The notes: generated by a model not told the origin, from the letters alone. Numbered from the stretch's first letter, positions 40,158-50,402 are shown. The stretch is 64,000 nucleotides of DNA from Pseudoips prasinana (GCA_951640165.1 OX621247.1:33702001-33766000), one strand, 5' to 3'. A program made the numbers and translations.

Positions 40158-40383
40158 CTAGATGGCGTTCTACAGAAAGTTAGATCGCGGAATGGTTTCG
40201 TTCACACCGCTACATGGGGTGCCTTCGCCGCGGATTGTCAAATTGCCATCAGAAGGGTCTTAACTGACTCGACTGAACAGCGAGTGATGAATTTGGAAAT
40301 GATCCTTGTGATTACACTCCGCTCGCTCGCGTCTCAACTATCGCAGAGGCGCGTGTCGATGATCTGACGCTGTTTTTGGCCCC
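40158..40383 (+). repeat. repeat R, middle (junction) copy
   Basis: Matches the right copy at both diagnostic sites and in its upstream flank (ATTTAGTTCGCTGTGACTTC). Its downstream flank (ATTTAAACTATGAAG) matches the left copy. It is therefore a recombinant. Confidence 0.92.
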
Positions 40384-40532
40384 ATTTAAACTATGAAGTA
40401 CTATGAACCTATCCATGACATAAGCACAGATTGTCTATCTGTGCCTACAATTCTTAATAGACAATAGTAATTTTGTTTATTTAGCCTAATTAATGATTAT
40501 GTGTGTTTTAAATAGGTCTAAATCTACGTACA

Positions 40533-41083
40533 TAAAAGCAGAAATTGACTAACTGATCGATCAACGCACAGCTGAAACCACTGGGTCTAGAACCATGAAA
40601 GTTTGCACAAATATTTCTTAAGTGACGTTAGGGTGCACCAAGATAGGATTTTTGAAAATTCATTCTTTAATGGTTAATGGGATGATGATGATAAGGGCTT
40701 GCAAATTTTGTCTAAATCAAATTATTTTCTTGGTTTAATTATTTTCAAACTAGGCATTTATATATTTTTCAATATTTAATTGAACACGTGTTTTATTGTA
40801 TTTTAGATTCAACCCCTAAAATAATAAAAGGGGGTTGCAAAATATTTTTATTTACAAATCAGTATTAAAATTGAAATGATTGAATTTTGACATATTTGAA
40901 TTCACCAAGTGATTGAAAGTTAGTAAATAAAATTTAAAAAATATGCTACAAGTTACTTAGTAGTTTTTGATTCGGACAATAAGGGAAAGTTCTAAAACAT
41001 AGGTAACTGAGAATAGGTTCGTTTTAACTCCGTCTGATTTCGACTACCTCGCGGACTATATCGCGGGCAAAAGCTAGTTTTGT
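40533..41083 (+). repeat. ATCAACGCACAGC repeat, copy in unit 2
   Basis: Duplicate of 38105-38655, with TA instead of AG at 41059-41060. Confidence 0.65.
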
Positions 41084-41448
41084 ATAATAATACGGATTTT
41101 TATCAGGTAAGCATATTTAAGATTAATTCCTTTACGAGTCATTCATCATTTTCTACAAAAATGAAGAATGGCTTCACAATAATGTAGAGGCTGTATCTAT
41201 CAAGTCGTGACGTCACATTTGATATTTATTTAGAGGTAAACAACCTTTATCGTTAATACATTAACGTGGTTCGCATCATTAATATTCTATTTTAGGATCT
41301 CCATCTAAAAATATCACGAGAGTTCAAAATCGACTATAATATTTCATGTCAGTTAGTATAGTCGTTTAGTTTACTTTATTTAAAATAGAGGGCGCCAAAT
41401 GCGCTTGTTTTAATGATAAAGTTTATTATATTTCTGTCTTGTCTTTTT

Positions 41449-42027
41449 AGGGTTCCGTAAAAAAAACGGAACCCTTATAGATTCGTCTTGTCTGTCTGTC
41501 CGTCCGTATGTCACAGCCACTTTTTTCCGAAACTATAACGACTATACTATTGAAAATTGGTGAGTAGATATTGTATTCTGTGAACCGCATTATGATTTTT
41601 ACACAAAAACAGAAAAAAAAAACAATTATTTTTGGGGTTCCCCGTACTTAGAACTGAAACTCAATTTTTTTTTCATCAAATCCATACATGTGGGGTATCT
41701 ATGGATAGATCTTCAAAAATGATATTGAGGTTCGTAATATCATTTTTTTCAAAAGTGTATTTTGCGCGAGATACACCTCCAAAGTGGTAAAATGTCCCCC
41801 CCCCCCCCCTGTAACTTATAAAATAAGTGAGGGATAAAACTAAAAAAGATATATGATGTAAATTACTTTGCAAACTTCCACAGAAAATTGGTTTGAACGA
41901 GATCTAGTAAATAGTTTTTTTAATACGTCATAAATCATAAACAGCAATTTCCCTTTCATTCAATCAATTACTACAAGAACTTTTATATTATTACTTTCAT
42001 ATTGTTACTTGCTGCTACGGAACCCTT
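41449..42027 (+). mobile_element. GGGTTCCGT-ended repeat, unit 2
   Basis: Duplicate of 39021-39602, with a C14 run (41796-41809) instead of C17. Confidence 0.75.
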
Positions 42028-42029
42028 CA

Positions 42030-42105
42030 TGGGGGCCCGATCGAATTTGAACCCAGGACCTCGTTATCTGCGGATGAATACGCTACCACTAGACCAACGA
42101 GGCAG
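42030..42105 (-). repeat. SINE-A head only, unit 2
   Basis: Duplicate of 39605-39680. Confidence 0.75.
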
Positions 42106-42148
42106 TAAAAATTATGTATATAAATATACCTCCGTGCGTGTGTATTAG

Positions 42149-42248
42149 TGTACGGAAGCCAGCACATCAAGCTACTCCAATCTGTCAAATTTCCCCAATT
42201 AAAAGAAATTTGACAGATTGGGGTAGCTGGATGTGCTGGCGACTGTAC
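42149..42248. mobile_element. MITE-1 hairpin copy, unit 2
   Basis: Duplicate of 39724-39823, no differences seen. Confidence 0.9.
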
Positions 42249-42582
42249 ATTAGATATTAAGGAGTACCTATGTCTCAATACGACATACATGCAATGAAGT
42301 ATTATATTAATCCAAAATAGTTATCACTTCTATCGGCTTGACCCCACAGACTGCCCCGCATGTTTTTACTTTTATCTGATCTTTACAGTTCTCAGTGTTT
42401 CATTTTTTTACCTGATATAAGATGCGATCTGAAGCTGACTAGCAAATAAGACTAAAAACTATGTAACGCTCGCCACAGGGCTCTAAATTCATCTAAAGAT
42501 ACTATGAGGGAAGATACTGAAAGATACCATACTGACGTAGAAATGCGTGCATTGTAAAATTATTTAGTTCGCTGTGACTTCG

Positions 42583-42807
42583 CTAGATGGCGTTCTACAG
42601 AAAGTTAGATCGCGGAATGGTTTCGTTCACACCGCTACATGGGGTGCCTTCGCCGCGGATTGTCAAATTGCCATCAGAAGGGTCTTAACTGACTCGACTG
42701 AACAGCGAGTGATGAATTTGGAAATGATCCTTGTGATTACACTCCGCTCGCTCGCGTCTCAACTATCGCAGAGGCGCGTGTCGATGATCTGACGCTGTTT
42801 TTGGCCC
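42583..42807 (+). repeat. repeat R, right copy
   Basis: Same sequence as the middle copy at the diagnostic sites. After GGCCC it diverges into unique flank (TATTTAATCTAAATTC). Confidence 0.92.
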
Positions 42808-42895
42808 TATTTAATCTAAATTCAATACACATATACTATAAAAGCAAGATCATTAAAGTTTATTAGTTTACTAGTAACATCATAGTTCCTTTTTT

Positions 42896-43235
42896 AGGGA
42901 TCCGCAGCCAATTGGCAAAAACGGAACCGTCATAGATACGTCATGCCTGTTTGTCTGTCTGTACGTCCGTATGGCACAGCCACTTTTTTCCGAAACTATT
43001 AGAGCTGGACTGTTGATACTTGGTAAGTAGATGTATTCTGTCTGTGAACCGCATTAAGATTTTTACTCAAAAATAGAAAAAAAGAACAATATTTTTTGGG
43101 GGTCCCCCATACATAGAACTGAAACTCAAATTTTTTTTTTATGCGTACGTATGTATGTGTGGTATCTATGGATAGGTCTTCAAAAATGATATTGAGGTTT
43201 CTAATATACTTTTTTTCTAAACTGAATAGTGTGAC
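42896..43235 (+). mobile_element. GGGTTCCGT-type repeat, 3'-truncated
   Basis: AGGGATCCGCAGCCAATTGG, GCACAGCCACTTTTTTCCG and GATATTGAGGTTTCTAATAT. It is cut off before the terminal ACGGAACCC by the repeat at 43255. Confidence 0.7.
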
Positions 43236-43254
43236 CAACAGGGTCCATAATTGT

Positions 43255-43475
43255 TACACTTATTGAAGTAAAACTGCATGCATGACGAGAGCGTTACGAA
43301 AAGTATGATTGAGCAAGGCGAACGGAAGTTGAGAGGGAGATATAAGTTAGTGAAGATAGAAAGAGAGAGAGTTAAGTTTCGTATATTACTGTAGGGGCAA
43401 GAGAGGGAGGTGCGAGCACACCGTTTTAATTTTCTCTTTCTCTTATAGCCAGTTATGTTGGAAGGTTTACTTCAG
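43255..43475 (-). repeat. dispersed repeat, inverse of 17745-17965
   Basis: GGCGAACGGAAGTTGAG, GGGAGATATAAGTTAGTG and TTATAGCCAGTTATG are the reverse complement of motifs at 17745-17965. Confidence 0.75.
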
Positions 43476-43501
43476 TCGTGTGATCTAGACACACTCGTTT
43501 T

Positions 43502-43668
43502 TGATGTGAAACATCTATAGCCGCACGTAAAACAGATTTCTGGCGACGCATGCCGTGACGCATGCGCAATCGACTTTTTATTTTATCATTATGACATATT
43601 TAGTTCCTATCACAATATGTTCTTTTCTGCATATTACTTTTACAAAATAATGTCGATGTTTCACATCT
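43502..43668. repeat. possible short inverted-repeat element
   Basis: GATGTGAAACATCT near 43503 and GATGTTTCACATC near 43655 are related palindromic ends. The interior has GCATGCCGTGACGCATGCGC. Weak evidence for a MITE. Confidence 0.4.
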
Positions 43669-43959
43669 GCCAGGCGTCCCGCTCACATTTTTTTATAAGC
43701 TTACTACCTCCAATCAGGTTAAAAAAATATTACTACTTTTCAAAACCTACTCCATTGCATGTTTCAAAATATTTGCATTAATTGCTGTAACATTGTCTGC
43801 ATTCATTAAGTCCATCCATTCATCCATTAAGCCCAAAGAGCACCCCGACTGAGGAAGTACCTCCACCTTACAGCAGACATTCCTTAATAATAACATTAAT
43901 ATACCAGACCTCCTCGGGAGGGGGGGGGGGGGAAGCGTCAGGGGGAATAACCCACGACT
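43669..43959. other. no gene seen; poly(G) run
   Basis: A G-run with few interruptions lies at about 43917-43933. Otherwise unassigned. Confidence 0.4.
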
Positions 43960-44035
43960 TCTCTGGTGTTGCGAGTGTCCATGGGCGGTGGTGATCACTT
44001 ACCATCAGGTGACCCACTTGGTCTTTTGTCACCAT
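43960..44035 (+). repeat. LINE 3' UTR fragment
   Basis: CTGGTGTTGCGAGTGTCCA, GGGCGGTGGTGATC and ACTTACCATCAGGTGACCC. Confidence 0.7.
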
Positions 44036-44066
44036 CTTATACAATATACAACTTGAACATAGTTAT

Positions 44067-44220
44067 CAATTTTCATACCACCTAGAACTAACGTCATGCT
44101 GTTATTTTTACGATGCGCGCGCATCGTAAAAATTCACTCTCATACATTTTCATACCACCTAGAACTAACTTCATGCTGTTATTTTTACGATGCGCGCGCA
44201 TCGTAAAAATTCACTCTCAT
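44067..44220 (+). repeat. 77-bp tandem duplication, each unit with a 30-bp perfect palindrome
   Basis: Palindromes at 44104-44133 and 44181-44210 have the half-site ATTTTTACGATGCGC. Both are embedded in CATACCACCTAGAACTAAC...TTCACTCTCATA units. Confidence 0.92.
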
Positions 44221-44592
44221 AATTTTTCTCCATCGCGCCAAAAGAAGTATAACTTCAAAAATAGTTTTCATTGCAATTTACCACCGTTCTTGAGAAATAG
44301 TCTCTTGCCACACAGACGGACATGGAAGTATTCCGTCCCATAAAGGTTTCTCTTCCTTTTGAGATACGAAACCCTAAAAATATTAACATACCTTACTTCC
44401 AAACTTACCAGAATTACTCGACGTCGCAATCAATTAGGTCGCAATCATGAATAAGTTTTGAATATTCATTACAGATATAGAAGCACTTATTATTCATTTC
44501 AGATAACTTTTATAGAAAAATCGTGGCTTTAATTAAAAGTTGACGGCAAAATTTATGAGTCATATAACATTTGTATTTAAAGAGTGCATTTT
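44221..44592. other. no gene recognised
   Basis: AT-rich, nothing supported. Confidence 0.4.
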
Positions 44593-45085
44593 TAGGGTTC
44601 GGATACCTTTTTTACGAAACTATAAGAGATTTATTCTGTGAACCGCATAAAGATTTTCACACAAAAATAAACTATAAATTTTGGAGGTTCCCTATACTTA
44701 GAAATTAAAGTCAATATGATTTTTTTTCATCAAACCCATACATGTAGATGTAGAGTATTTATAAATAGGCCTTCAAAAATAATATTGAGGCTTCTAATAT
44801 CATTTTTTTAAACTGAATAGTTTGCACGAGAGACACTTCCAAAGTTGTAAAATATGTGCCCCCTCCCTGTAACTTCTAAAATAGGAGAATAATAAAACAA
44901 AAAAATATATGATGTACATTACCAAGCAAACTTCCACCGAAAATTGGTTTGAACGAGATCTAGCTAGTACGTAGTATTTTGTATTAAAATGAATACGTCA
45001 TAAATCGTAAACTGCAATTTACCTTTCATTCAAACAACTCAAATACTTGCTGCTACGGAACCCTTCATGGGCGAGTCCGAGTCGC
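44593..45085 (+). mobile_element. GGGTTCCGT-type repeat, diverged, near complete
   Basis: Starts TTAGGGTTCGGATACC, with GATATTGAGG- and CTTCCACCGAAAATTGG-like inner motifs, and ends ACGGAACCCTTCATGGGCG. Confidence 0.7.
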
Positions 45086-45329
45086 TACCGCTTTATATAA
45101 TTGTTCTGAAAATTGAATTCCGTTATTTAATACAGATTAAGGAACTCATTACCGTAACGAATATTATCTGTTTCTGTTCACTGTTTTCTTTGCAGATAAT
45201 GGGCTTGCTCTTGAGAATCACATCTAGACACGAGGCAGCGTGTCAAGCCAAGTTCAAACAAAGGAACTGGAACTGGCTAGGCAGCGCCGAGTCTAATATT
45301 ACACGAACCACTTGCTGCCACTTTTGACC
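45086..45329 (+). other. possible upstream part of LINE remnant
   Basis: A frame open over 45067-45327 includes RITSRHEAACQAKF and RNWNWLGS. It leads into the LINE C-terminus at 45330 in a shifted frame, so it may be its decayed upstream part. Uncertain. Confidence 0.3.
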
Positions 45330-45625
45330 CTTCTATTCCATCTCCCTTTTTTCATCGGACTTCAAGGCGTCGGGAGTCTCTCCACCGCTATGTTGTTGAC
45401 ATCCCATTATGCCGTACGAAGCGCTTTGCTTCCTCTTTCATCATAAGCACGGCTAATCTGTGGAACAACCTTCCAACCAACGTGTTTACAGACTCATATA
45501 ACATGGGTTTATTCAAGGTTAGAATGAACAGGAACACTTATGGATACGCGCGGTCCACCTTTGACTACATCTTCACTTACCATCAGGTGAGATCGTGGTA
45601 AAGCGCAAACCCATTTTGCATTAAA
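45330..45625 (+). pseudogene. non-LTR retrotransposon C-terminal remnant with 3' end
   Basis: The frame 45368-45601 reads RRESLHRYVV, CRTKRFASSFIISTANLWNN and NMGLFKVRMNR, stopping at 45601. This is the conserved LINE C-terminus (compare LWNELP at 18035-18390). The coding end overlaps the ACTTACCATCAGGTGAGATC motif, a LINE 3'-end hallmark. It finishes at an A8 run near 45625. The RT core is absent, so it is a strongly 5'-truncated insertion. Confidence 0.75.
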
Positions 45626-46064
45626 AAAAAGAACTTACTTATAAGAAAGTAAATCATTTATTTGCATAAAAAATTTCTTAATCACTTGGTATTGACTCAC
45701 CTACTTAATATTAATACATTAAGTAAGTAAGTTGTGTATAAAACTTATATATATCCAGCCCCTAAAATTATTAAAATATAAAGAGTTATTTGCGGAACTT
45801 TTTAAAAAGCGAAATAAATATCTTTACGCCCTAATTTATTACTGAAGTCACCGAAAATTTAACATTATCACCGTTTTACGGTAAATTTGATGGAAATTGG
45901 AATAGGAATTTTGGAATTGGAATTGGAAAGAACAGAATTTTTGAGGCATGAATAATGTGCAGGCACAAGAAGCGACCGAATATCAATCGGGATTAATATT
46001 CTTTTGGTGATTTAGTTCTATCAAGATTTTTTTTAACATAATATTTCTTATTAACTTATTCTGT
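45626..46064. other. no gene recognised
   Basis: Contains a GGAATTGGAATTGGAA low-complexity patch near 45900-45925. Confidence 0.4.
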
Positions 46065-46288
46065 CGGCCGACGGGGCAGAAAGGTTCTCGTGTGGCGACC
46101 ACGAACCGGAAGACGCATCGTGGGTAGGCCCCCTACACGGTGGACCGACTGCGACGATCTTTTGCGGGTCGCGGGTAGCCGCTGAATGCGGGCAGCGCAG
46201 GACCGGCTTTTGTGGAGATCCTTGGGGAGGCCTTTGTCCAGCAGTGGACGTCTTTTGGCTGATATGATGATGATGATGATGATGAACT
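46065..46288 (+). pseudogene. RTE-type LINE C-terminal remnant and 3' end
   Basis: AAGGTTCTCGTGTGGCGACC, ACGAACCGGAAGACGC, GGGTAGGCCCCCTACAC, GGTGGACCGACTGCGACG, CCGCTGAATGCGGGCAGC and GCAGTGGACGTCTTTTGGC, then a (GAT)n tail at 46263-46284. Translation shows WRPRTGRRIVGRPPT-like residues. It is the best preserved of three RTE 3' remnants here, but still truncated. Confidence 0.78.
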
Positions 46289-47044
46289 TATTCTGTACGC
46301 CCTGGTGATGTACACCAACGGCAAAAAGGCATACTGATCACCACAAAGCGGTTATTGTGTTTGTCACGTTGGCTCCAAAACTCTACGTATTTGTGCCCCA
46401 TGAATAGGCAACATTTTTGTAGTAGCAAGCCAGAGTCTGGTCTCTAAAAAAATGAACCCCGATAACATGTCCTGCGTAGTTATCCAGTCTCCGTTGTGAT
46501 TGGCCACCGTAGCAGCAATTCGGCTAGAAGCTCTAATATTGAGGATGTTTACGACCAATACTGCCATTGATACAAAAATACTTAATTTGTTTCACACTCC
46601 GTATCACTAGGTGGCATTAGTGCTGAAATAGATGGCGGTATGGTTTCGTTCACACCGCACACCTAGGTCATGACAATTTTGTTGCTTTTTGAGAACTAAC
46701 AAAGAGCAATCAGAGAACATTCATTCAGTCCAATATACCAACAGTTCAAGTACTAGATGTGGTTTAATACATAATCAACTCTTCTAGTATTCCGGAGATC
46801 AGCAGATCACTTTAATAGCTTTGTGCTATTCAGAGGATAGTTACAGTAATGTCTCTAACAACGTATCTAATACTCTTTCAATAATTACAGATTGAGGAAA
46901 AACGACCCAAGAACTATTCTCCTAACGAATCAGAAGATTATTCGGCCAAAATCAATTACGTACGTGATCTCCTTTGATCGATGCAGATCAAAACAAACGA
47001 ACTGCTCGTATTATGAGAGTTAGAAGTTTTAACTTTCATATAAA
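46289..47044. other. no gene; SINE-A and R fragments
   Basis: 46450-46530 contains ACATGTCCTGCGTAGTTATC, a SINE-A-like scrap in reverse. 46605-46665 holds TAGATGGCGGTATGG and TTCGTTCACACCGC of repeat R. The rest is unassigned. Confidence 0.45.
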
Positions 47045-47046
47045 TA

Positions 47047-47077
47047 TTAGGTCTTTACCTATGAAATTGCCGTTCTG
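47047..47077 (+). repeat. mariner left terminal inverted repeat
   Basis: Begins TTAGGT, includes CCTATGAAATTGCCGTT. TA precedes it. Confidence 0.9.
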
Positions 47078-47236
47078 CAGTACTGGCCATTTCAAATCAA
47101 AATAATTTTTGTTTGGCTAAGAATTCTAATTTCAAATTAATTTTATTTTAAAAACATGGATTCTTTTTTCCAAAAGTAGTCATTTCTTTATTGATTAGTG
47201 TTACATTTTCATCGCATTTCAATCTTTTTCGTCATC

Positions 47237-48256
47237 ATGGTTACGTTAAAAATTCGAGTAATTATGGAATATGAGTACCGTCGTGGCAGCAACGCGGCAC
47301 AAGCGGCACGCAACATCAACGACGTTTACGGAGCTAACACTACAAACCAACGCACCACCTGTTATTGGTTTGCTCGCTTCCGTTCTGGAAATTTCGACCT
47401 GAAAAATGAACCTCGCGGTCGTCCGAAGACTTTGGTCGACAATGACGAATTAAAGGCGGTTGTGGAAGCTGATGATACACAATCTACGGCTGAATTAGCA
47501 GCAGCTTTCGACGTTAGCGTCAAAACAATATTGGTCCATTTGCGTCAAATTGGCAAGGTAAAAAAGCTTGACAAATGGGTGCCCCACGAACTCAATGATC
47601 GCCAGCGCGAAGTACGCGTCGAGACGTGCCTTGCACTGCTCAACAGACACACAAATGAAGGAATTTTGAACCGCATTGTTACCTGCGATGAAAAATGGAT
47701 TCTGTTTGATAACCGCAAGCGCTCAGCAAGTTGGTTGGATCCTGGTTCAGCACCTAAACAATGCCCTAAACGAAAACTTACCCCTAGAAAAGTGATGGTC
47801 ACTGTTTGGTGGTCTAGCGCCGGTGTGATTCATCACAGCTTCTTACCAAACGGGGTGAGCATTACTGCAGATGTGTACTGTGAAGAACTGAGCACAATGA
47901 TGGAGAAGCTGGCGCATCTCCAACCAGCATTGGTCAATCGCTCGTCTCCGCTGCTCCTGCACGACAACGCGCGACCTCATACTGCACAGCAGACGGTCTC
48001 CAAGTTGCAAGAACTGGGGTTGGAAGCTCTCCGTCATCCGCCCTACTCACCAGACCTTGCGCCTACAGACTACTACTTTTTCCAGAATTTGGATAACTTC
48101 TTGGCGGGAAAAAAATTCAATACCCGAGAGGCAGTACAAAATGCCTTTGAAGAATTTGTTGCCTCCCGTCCAGCTGATTTCTTTAAGAAGGGCATCAATA
48201 AACTGCCACTGCGATGGCAAAGATGCATTGATTGCATGGGTGATTACTTCGATTAA
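47237..48256 (+). CDS. mariner transposase (DD34D)
   Basis: The 339-residue transposase excises and reinserts the element at TA sites. The start at 47237 (MVTLKIRV) is chosen because it aligns with the usual mariner N-terminus; an in-frame ATG at 47198 would add 13 residues. The N-terminal ~110 residues hold the two helix-turn-helix DNA-binding motifs, with a GRPKTL linker between them. WVPHEL starts at Trp114. The catalytic aspartates are D151 (VTCDEKW), D243 (LLHDNARPH) and D278 (SPDLAPTDY), with exactly 34 residues between the last two. Strong resemblance to Hsmar1-type proteins (IGKVKKLDKWVPHEL, KVMVTVWWS, FFKKGINKL, YFD end) places it in the cecropia subfamily. No frameshift or stop is present, so it is potentially active. 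Confidence 0.96.
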   Translation: MVTLKIRVIMEYEYRRGSNAAQAARNINDVYGANTTNQRTTCYWFARFRSGNFDLKNEPRGRPKTLVDNDELKAVVEADDTQSTAELAAAFDVSVKTILVHLRQIGKVKKLDKWVPHELNDRQREVRVETCLALLNRHTNEGILNRIVTCDEKWILFDNRKRSASWLDPGSAPKQCPKRKLTPRKVMVTVWWSSAGVIHHSFLPNGVSITADVYCEELSTMMEKLAHLQPALVNRSSPLLLHDNARPHTAQQTVSKLQELGLEALRHPPYSPDLAPTDYYFFQNLDNFLAGKKFNTREAVQNAFEEFVASRPADFFKKGINKLPLRWQRCIDCMGDYFD

Positions 48257-48302
48257 TACAAATAAAAAAATTCATGAAAAAAATTCGTTTAAATTTTTTC
48301 AT

Positions 48303-48333
48303 ACAAAACGGCAATTTCATAGGTAAAACCTAT
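48303..48333 (-). repeat. mariner right terminal inverted repeat
   Basis: AAAACGGCAATTTCATAGGT then AAAACCTAT, complementary to the left end with a few mismatches. TA follows. Confidence 0.88.
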
Positions 48334-48335
48334 TA

Positions 48336-48736
48336 TATAAGACAATATGTCTGTTTTTTTTTTATTTATTTCTTCTAATTAAGACAAATTAAACATGTGT
48401 TGCTCTGTGTAACTATTATTTATTTTTCTATAACAGAGAAACGACACTTAAAGTTTATTTGTCGCAATAAAATTAAATAATCAAACAAAATAATTTTTCT
48501 AATATTTTTGACGACTCAAAAAATGACAGCCATATGTCATATATGAATCAGTTTTTTTCTTTTATAACTGGCCAAGTCATTTCACCATAAAGGAATACAA
48601 TCTTGTAGGTATTTCTTTACATATATTATTATATTTCCACTAGTTTCTGACCGCGACTTTGTTCGCGTTGAGAATAAGATACTGTATATAAGTTTTGCTG
48701 TGTGGTTGATGGCAAGAATAACACCACCCTATTTTT
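48336..48736. other. no gene recognised
   Basis: AT-rich. A scrap resembling CCGCGACTTTGTTCGCG at about 48650 is a TE-tail motif. Confidence 0.4.
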
Positions 48737-49020
48737 AGGGTTCCGTATCCAAAGGGTAAAACGGGACCCTATTACTAAGACTTCGCTGTCTGTCTGTCTG
48801 TCCGTCTGGCTGTATCTCATGAACCCTGATAGTTAGACAGTTGAAATTTTCACAGATGATGTATTTCTGTTGCCGCTATAACAAGAAATACTAAAATATA
48901 AAATAAAAATTTAAGGGGGCTCTCATACAACAAACGTGAATGTTTTTCTCGTTTTTACGGAACCCTTCGTGCGCGAGTCTGTGCGAGTCAAACTCGCGCA
49001 CGAAGGGTTGGCCGGTTTTT
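48737..49020 (+). mobile_element. GGGTTCCGT-ended repeat with terminal hairpin
   Basis: TTAGGGTTCCGTATCC to TTTACGGAACCCTTCGTGCG. The end forms an 18-bp perfect stem (48961-48978 with 48992-49009), then GGCCGGTTTTT. Confidence 0.8.
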
Positions 49021-49130
49021 ATTTATTTATTTAACATTAAAAGATAACATTTTTTTACACATTAGGTATTCTGCCAAACTGCAGTTCAGTTAGTCGGCAG
49101 TATTTTCGCAGGTTCACAACTTTATTTCTT

Positions 49131-49448
49131 ACTAGCTGTGCCCCGCGGTTTTACCCGCGTTAAATTTTGTAAATTATCATAGCTCTTTCTGATGATAGCG
49201 TGATAATATGTAGCCTATATGTTGACCCGACCTGTTAGTAATATTCATGCAAAATTTTAAGTAAATCCATGCAGTACTTTCTGAGTTTAGCCCGGACATA
49301 CATACAGACAAACGGATAAACAGACAAAAATCCAATAAACTATATTTTTGGCTTCGATATCGATTGTAGATCACGCCCCAAGTATCTTTTTAAAAAAAAT
49401 ATTCTGTGTAAGGTTTTGACTTTTCTACGATTTTATTATATGTATAGA
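49131..49448 (+). repeat. ACTAGCTGTGCCCCGCGG repeat, tandem copy 1
   Basis: Body motifs GATGATAGCGTGATAATATG, GTAGCCTATATGTTGACCCG and CGATATCGATTGTAGATCAC. Ends TTTTATTATATGTATAG. Confidence 0.85.
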
Positions 49449-49756
49449 CTAGCTGTGCCCCGCAGTTTTACCCGCGTTAAATTTTGTAAATTATCATAGT
49501 TCCTCCCGATGATAGCATGATAATATGTAGCCTATATGTTGACCCGACCTCTTAGTAATATTCAAGCAAAATTTGAAGCAAATCCATGCAGTATTTTTTG
49601 AGTTTAGCCCGGACATACATACAGACACACAGACAAAAATTCTAAAAACTATATTTTCGGCTTCGATATCGATTGTAGATCACGCCCCAAGTATTTTTTG
49701 AAAAGAAATTCAATGTATAGTATTGATTTTCCTACGATTTTATTATATGTATAGAT
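49449..49756 (+). repeat. ACTAGCTGTGCCCCGC repeat, tandem copy 2
   Basis: Directly adjoins copy 1 head-to-tail and matches it with scattered differences. Same TATATGTATAG end. An inverted copy is at 61370-61690. Confidence 0.85.
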
Positions 49757-49782
49757 AACTAATTAGGTAACATTAATTGTAG

Positions 49783-50010
49783 CTTATTTCATCCCGTGCG
49801 GAGCGAAGAAGTCGTGCCGAGGGAATATCTCCCACAGAACAGACAGCAGAGTCTCTCTGTTTACTATGACCATCATACGTCGATCGCCAACCACTTCGCT
49901 AAGTGTGGCGATTATGGAATATCCTACCAAACACAACTCCATTATGAAGTCTTTTGGAGAGGCCTTTGTCCAGAAGTGGGCGTTATTTGGCTAAAATGAG
50001 GATGATAAAA
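49783..50010 (+). repeat. RTE-3'-type repeat
   Basis: CGAGGGAATATCTCCC, CGATCGCCAACCAC, GTGTGGCGATTATGG and GGCCTTTGTCCAGAAGTGGG, ending GAGGATGAT. Confidence 0.72.
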
Positions 50011-50204
50011 CTTTAATCCTGGAATAATGTTACACAAGACTTCTGTAGATACAAAGATTTTAAGTGAATACGTCCTGTAGTTCATTTTTTAATCTATACA
50101 AATAAATAAAATTGGAGTGTCTGTTTGTAATATTGAAATAACCGGTTTTTACTACATTAATATGAATATATATACGGTACATACACCAAAATAACATTTT
50201 TTAC

Positions 50205-50402
50205 AATTTTTGTCTGTCTGTCTGTCTGTTTGTTCCGGCTAATCTCGGAAATGGCTGGACCGATTTTGACGGGACTTTTATTGGCAGGTAGCTGATGTAA
50301 TAAGGAGTAACTTAGGCTATTTTAGAAAAAGTTTTTTATTTTACAAAAAAAAACGAAATAAACTAATTGACACGCGGACGAAGTCGCGGGCACAGCTAGT
50401 TC
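50205..50402 (+). repeat. TE tail with GTCTGTCTG run and GTCGCGGGCACAGCTAGT end
   Basis: CTGTCTGTCTGTCTGTTTG, GGACCGATTTTGACGGGAC and ACGCGGACGAAGTCGCGGGC end in CACAGCTAGT, the same terminus as 16140, 38105 and 60672. Confidence 0.7.

Larger units (their letters stand above)
37730..42807 (+). repeat. large recent tandem duplication, ~2,426-bp period, with three R repeats
   Basis: Unit 1 is 37730-40157, unit 2 is 40158-42582, and a third partial copy (R only) is 42583-42807. By eye the units differ only in a C-run length (17 versus 14), AG/TA at 38631-38632 versus 41059-41060, and two sites within R. The structure is that expected from unequal crossing-over between flanking R repeats. It could also be an unresolved haplotype join in the assembly. 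Confidence 0.95.
47047..48333 (+). mobile_element. mariner transposon, cecropia-like, complete
   Basis: 1,287 bp with ~31-bp terminal inverted repeats (TTAGGTCTTTACCTATGAAA at the left, matching the reverse of TTTCATAGGTAAAACCTAT at the right). Flanked by TA at 47045-47046 and 48334-48335. It contains one uninterrupted transposase gene. Size and termini are as expected for mariner. Confidence 0.93.

Noticed and set aside
44113..44343. 76-codon frame
   Set aside because: Runs through the tandem palindromes and low-complexity DNA; no protein features.
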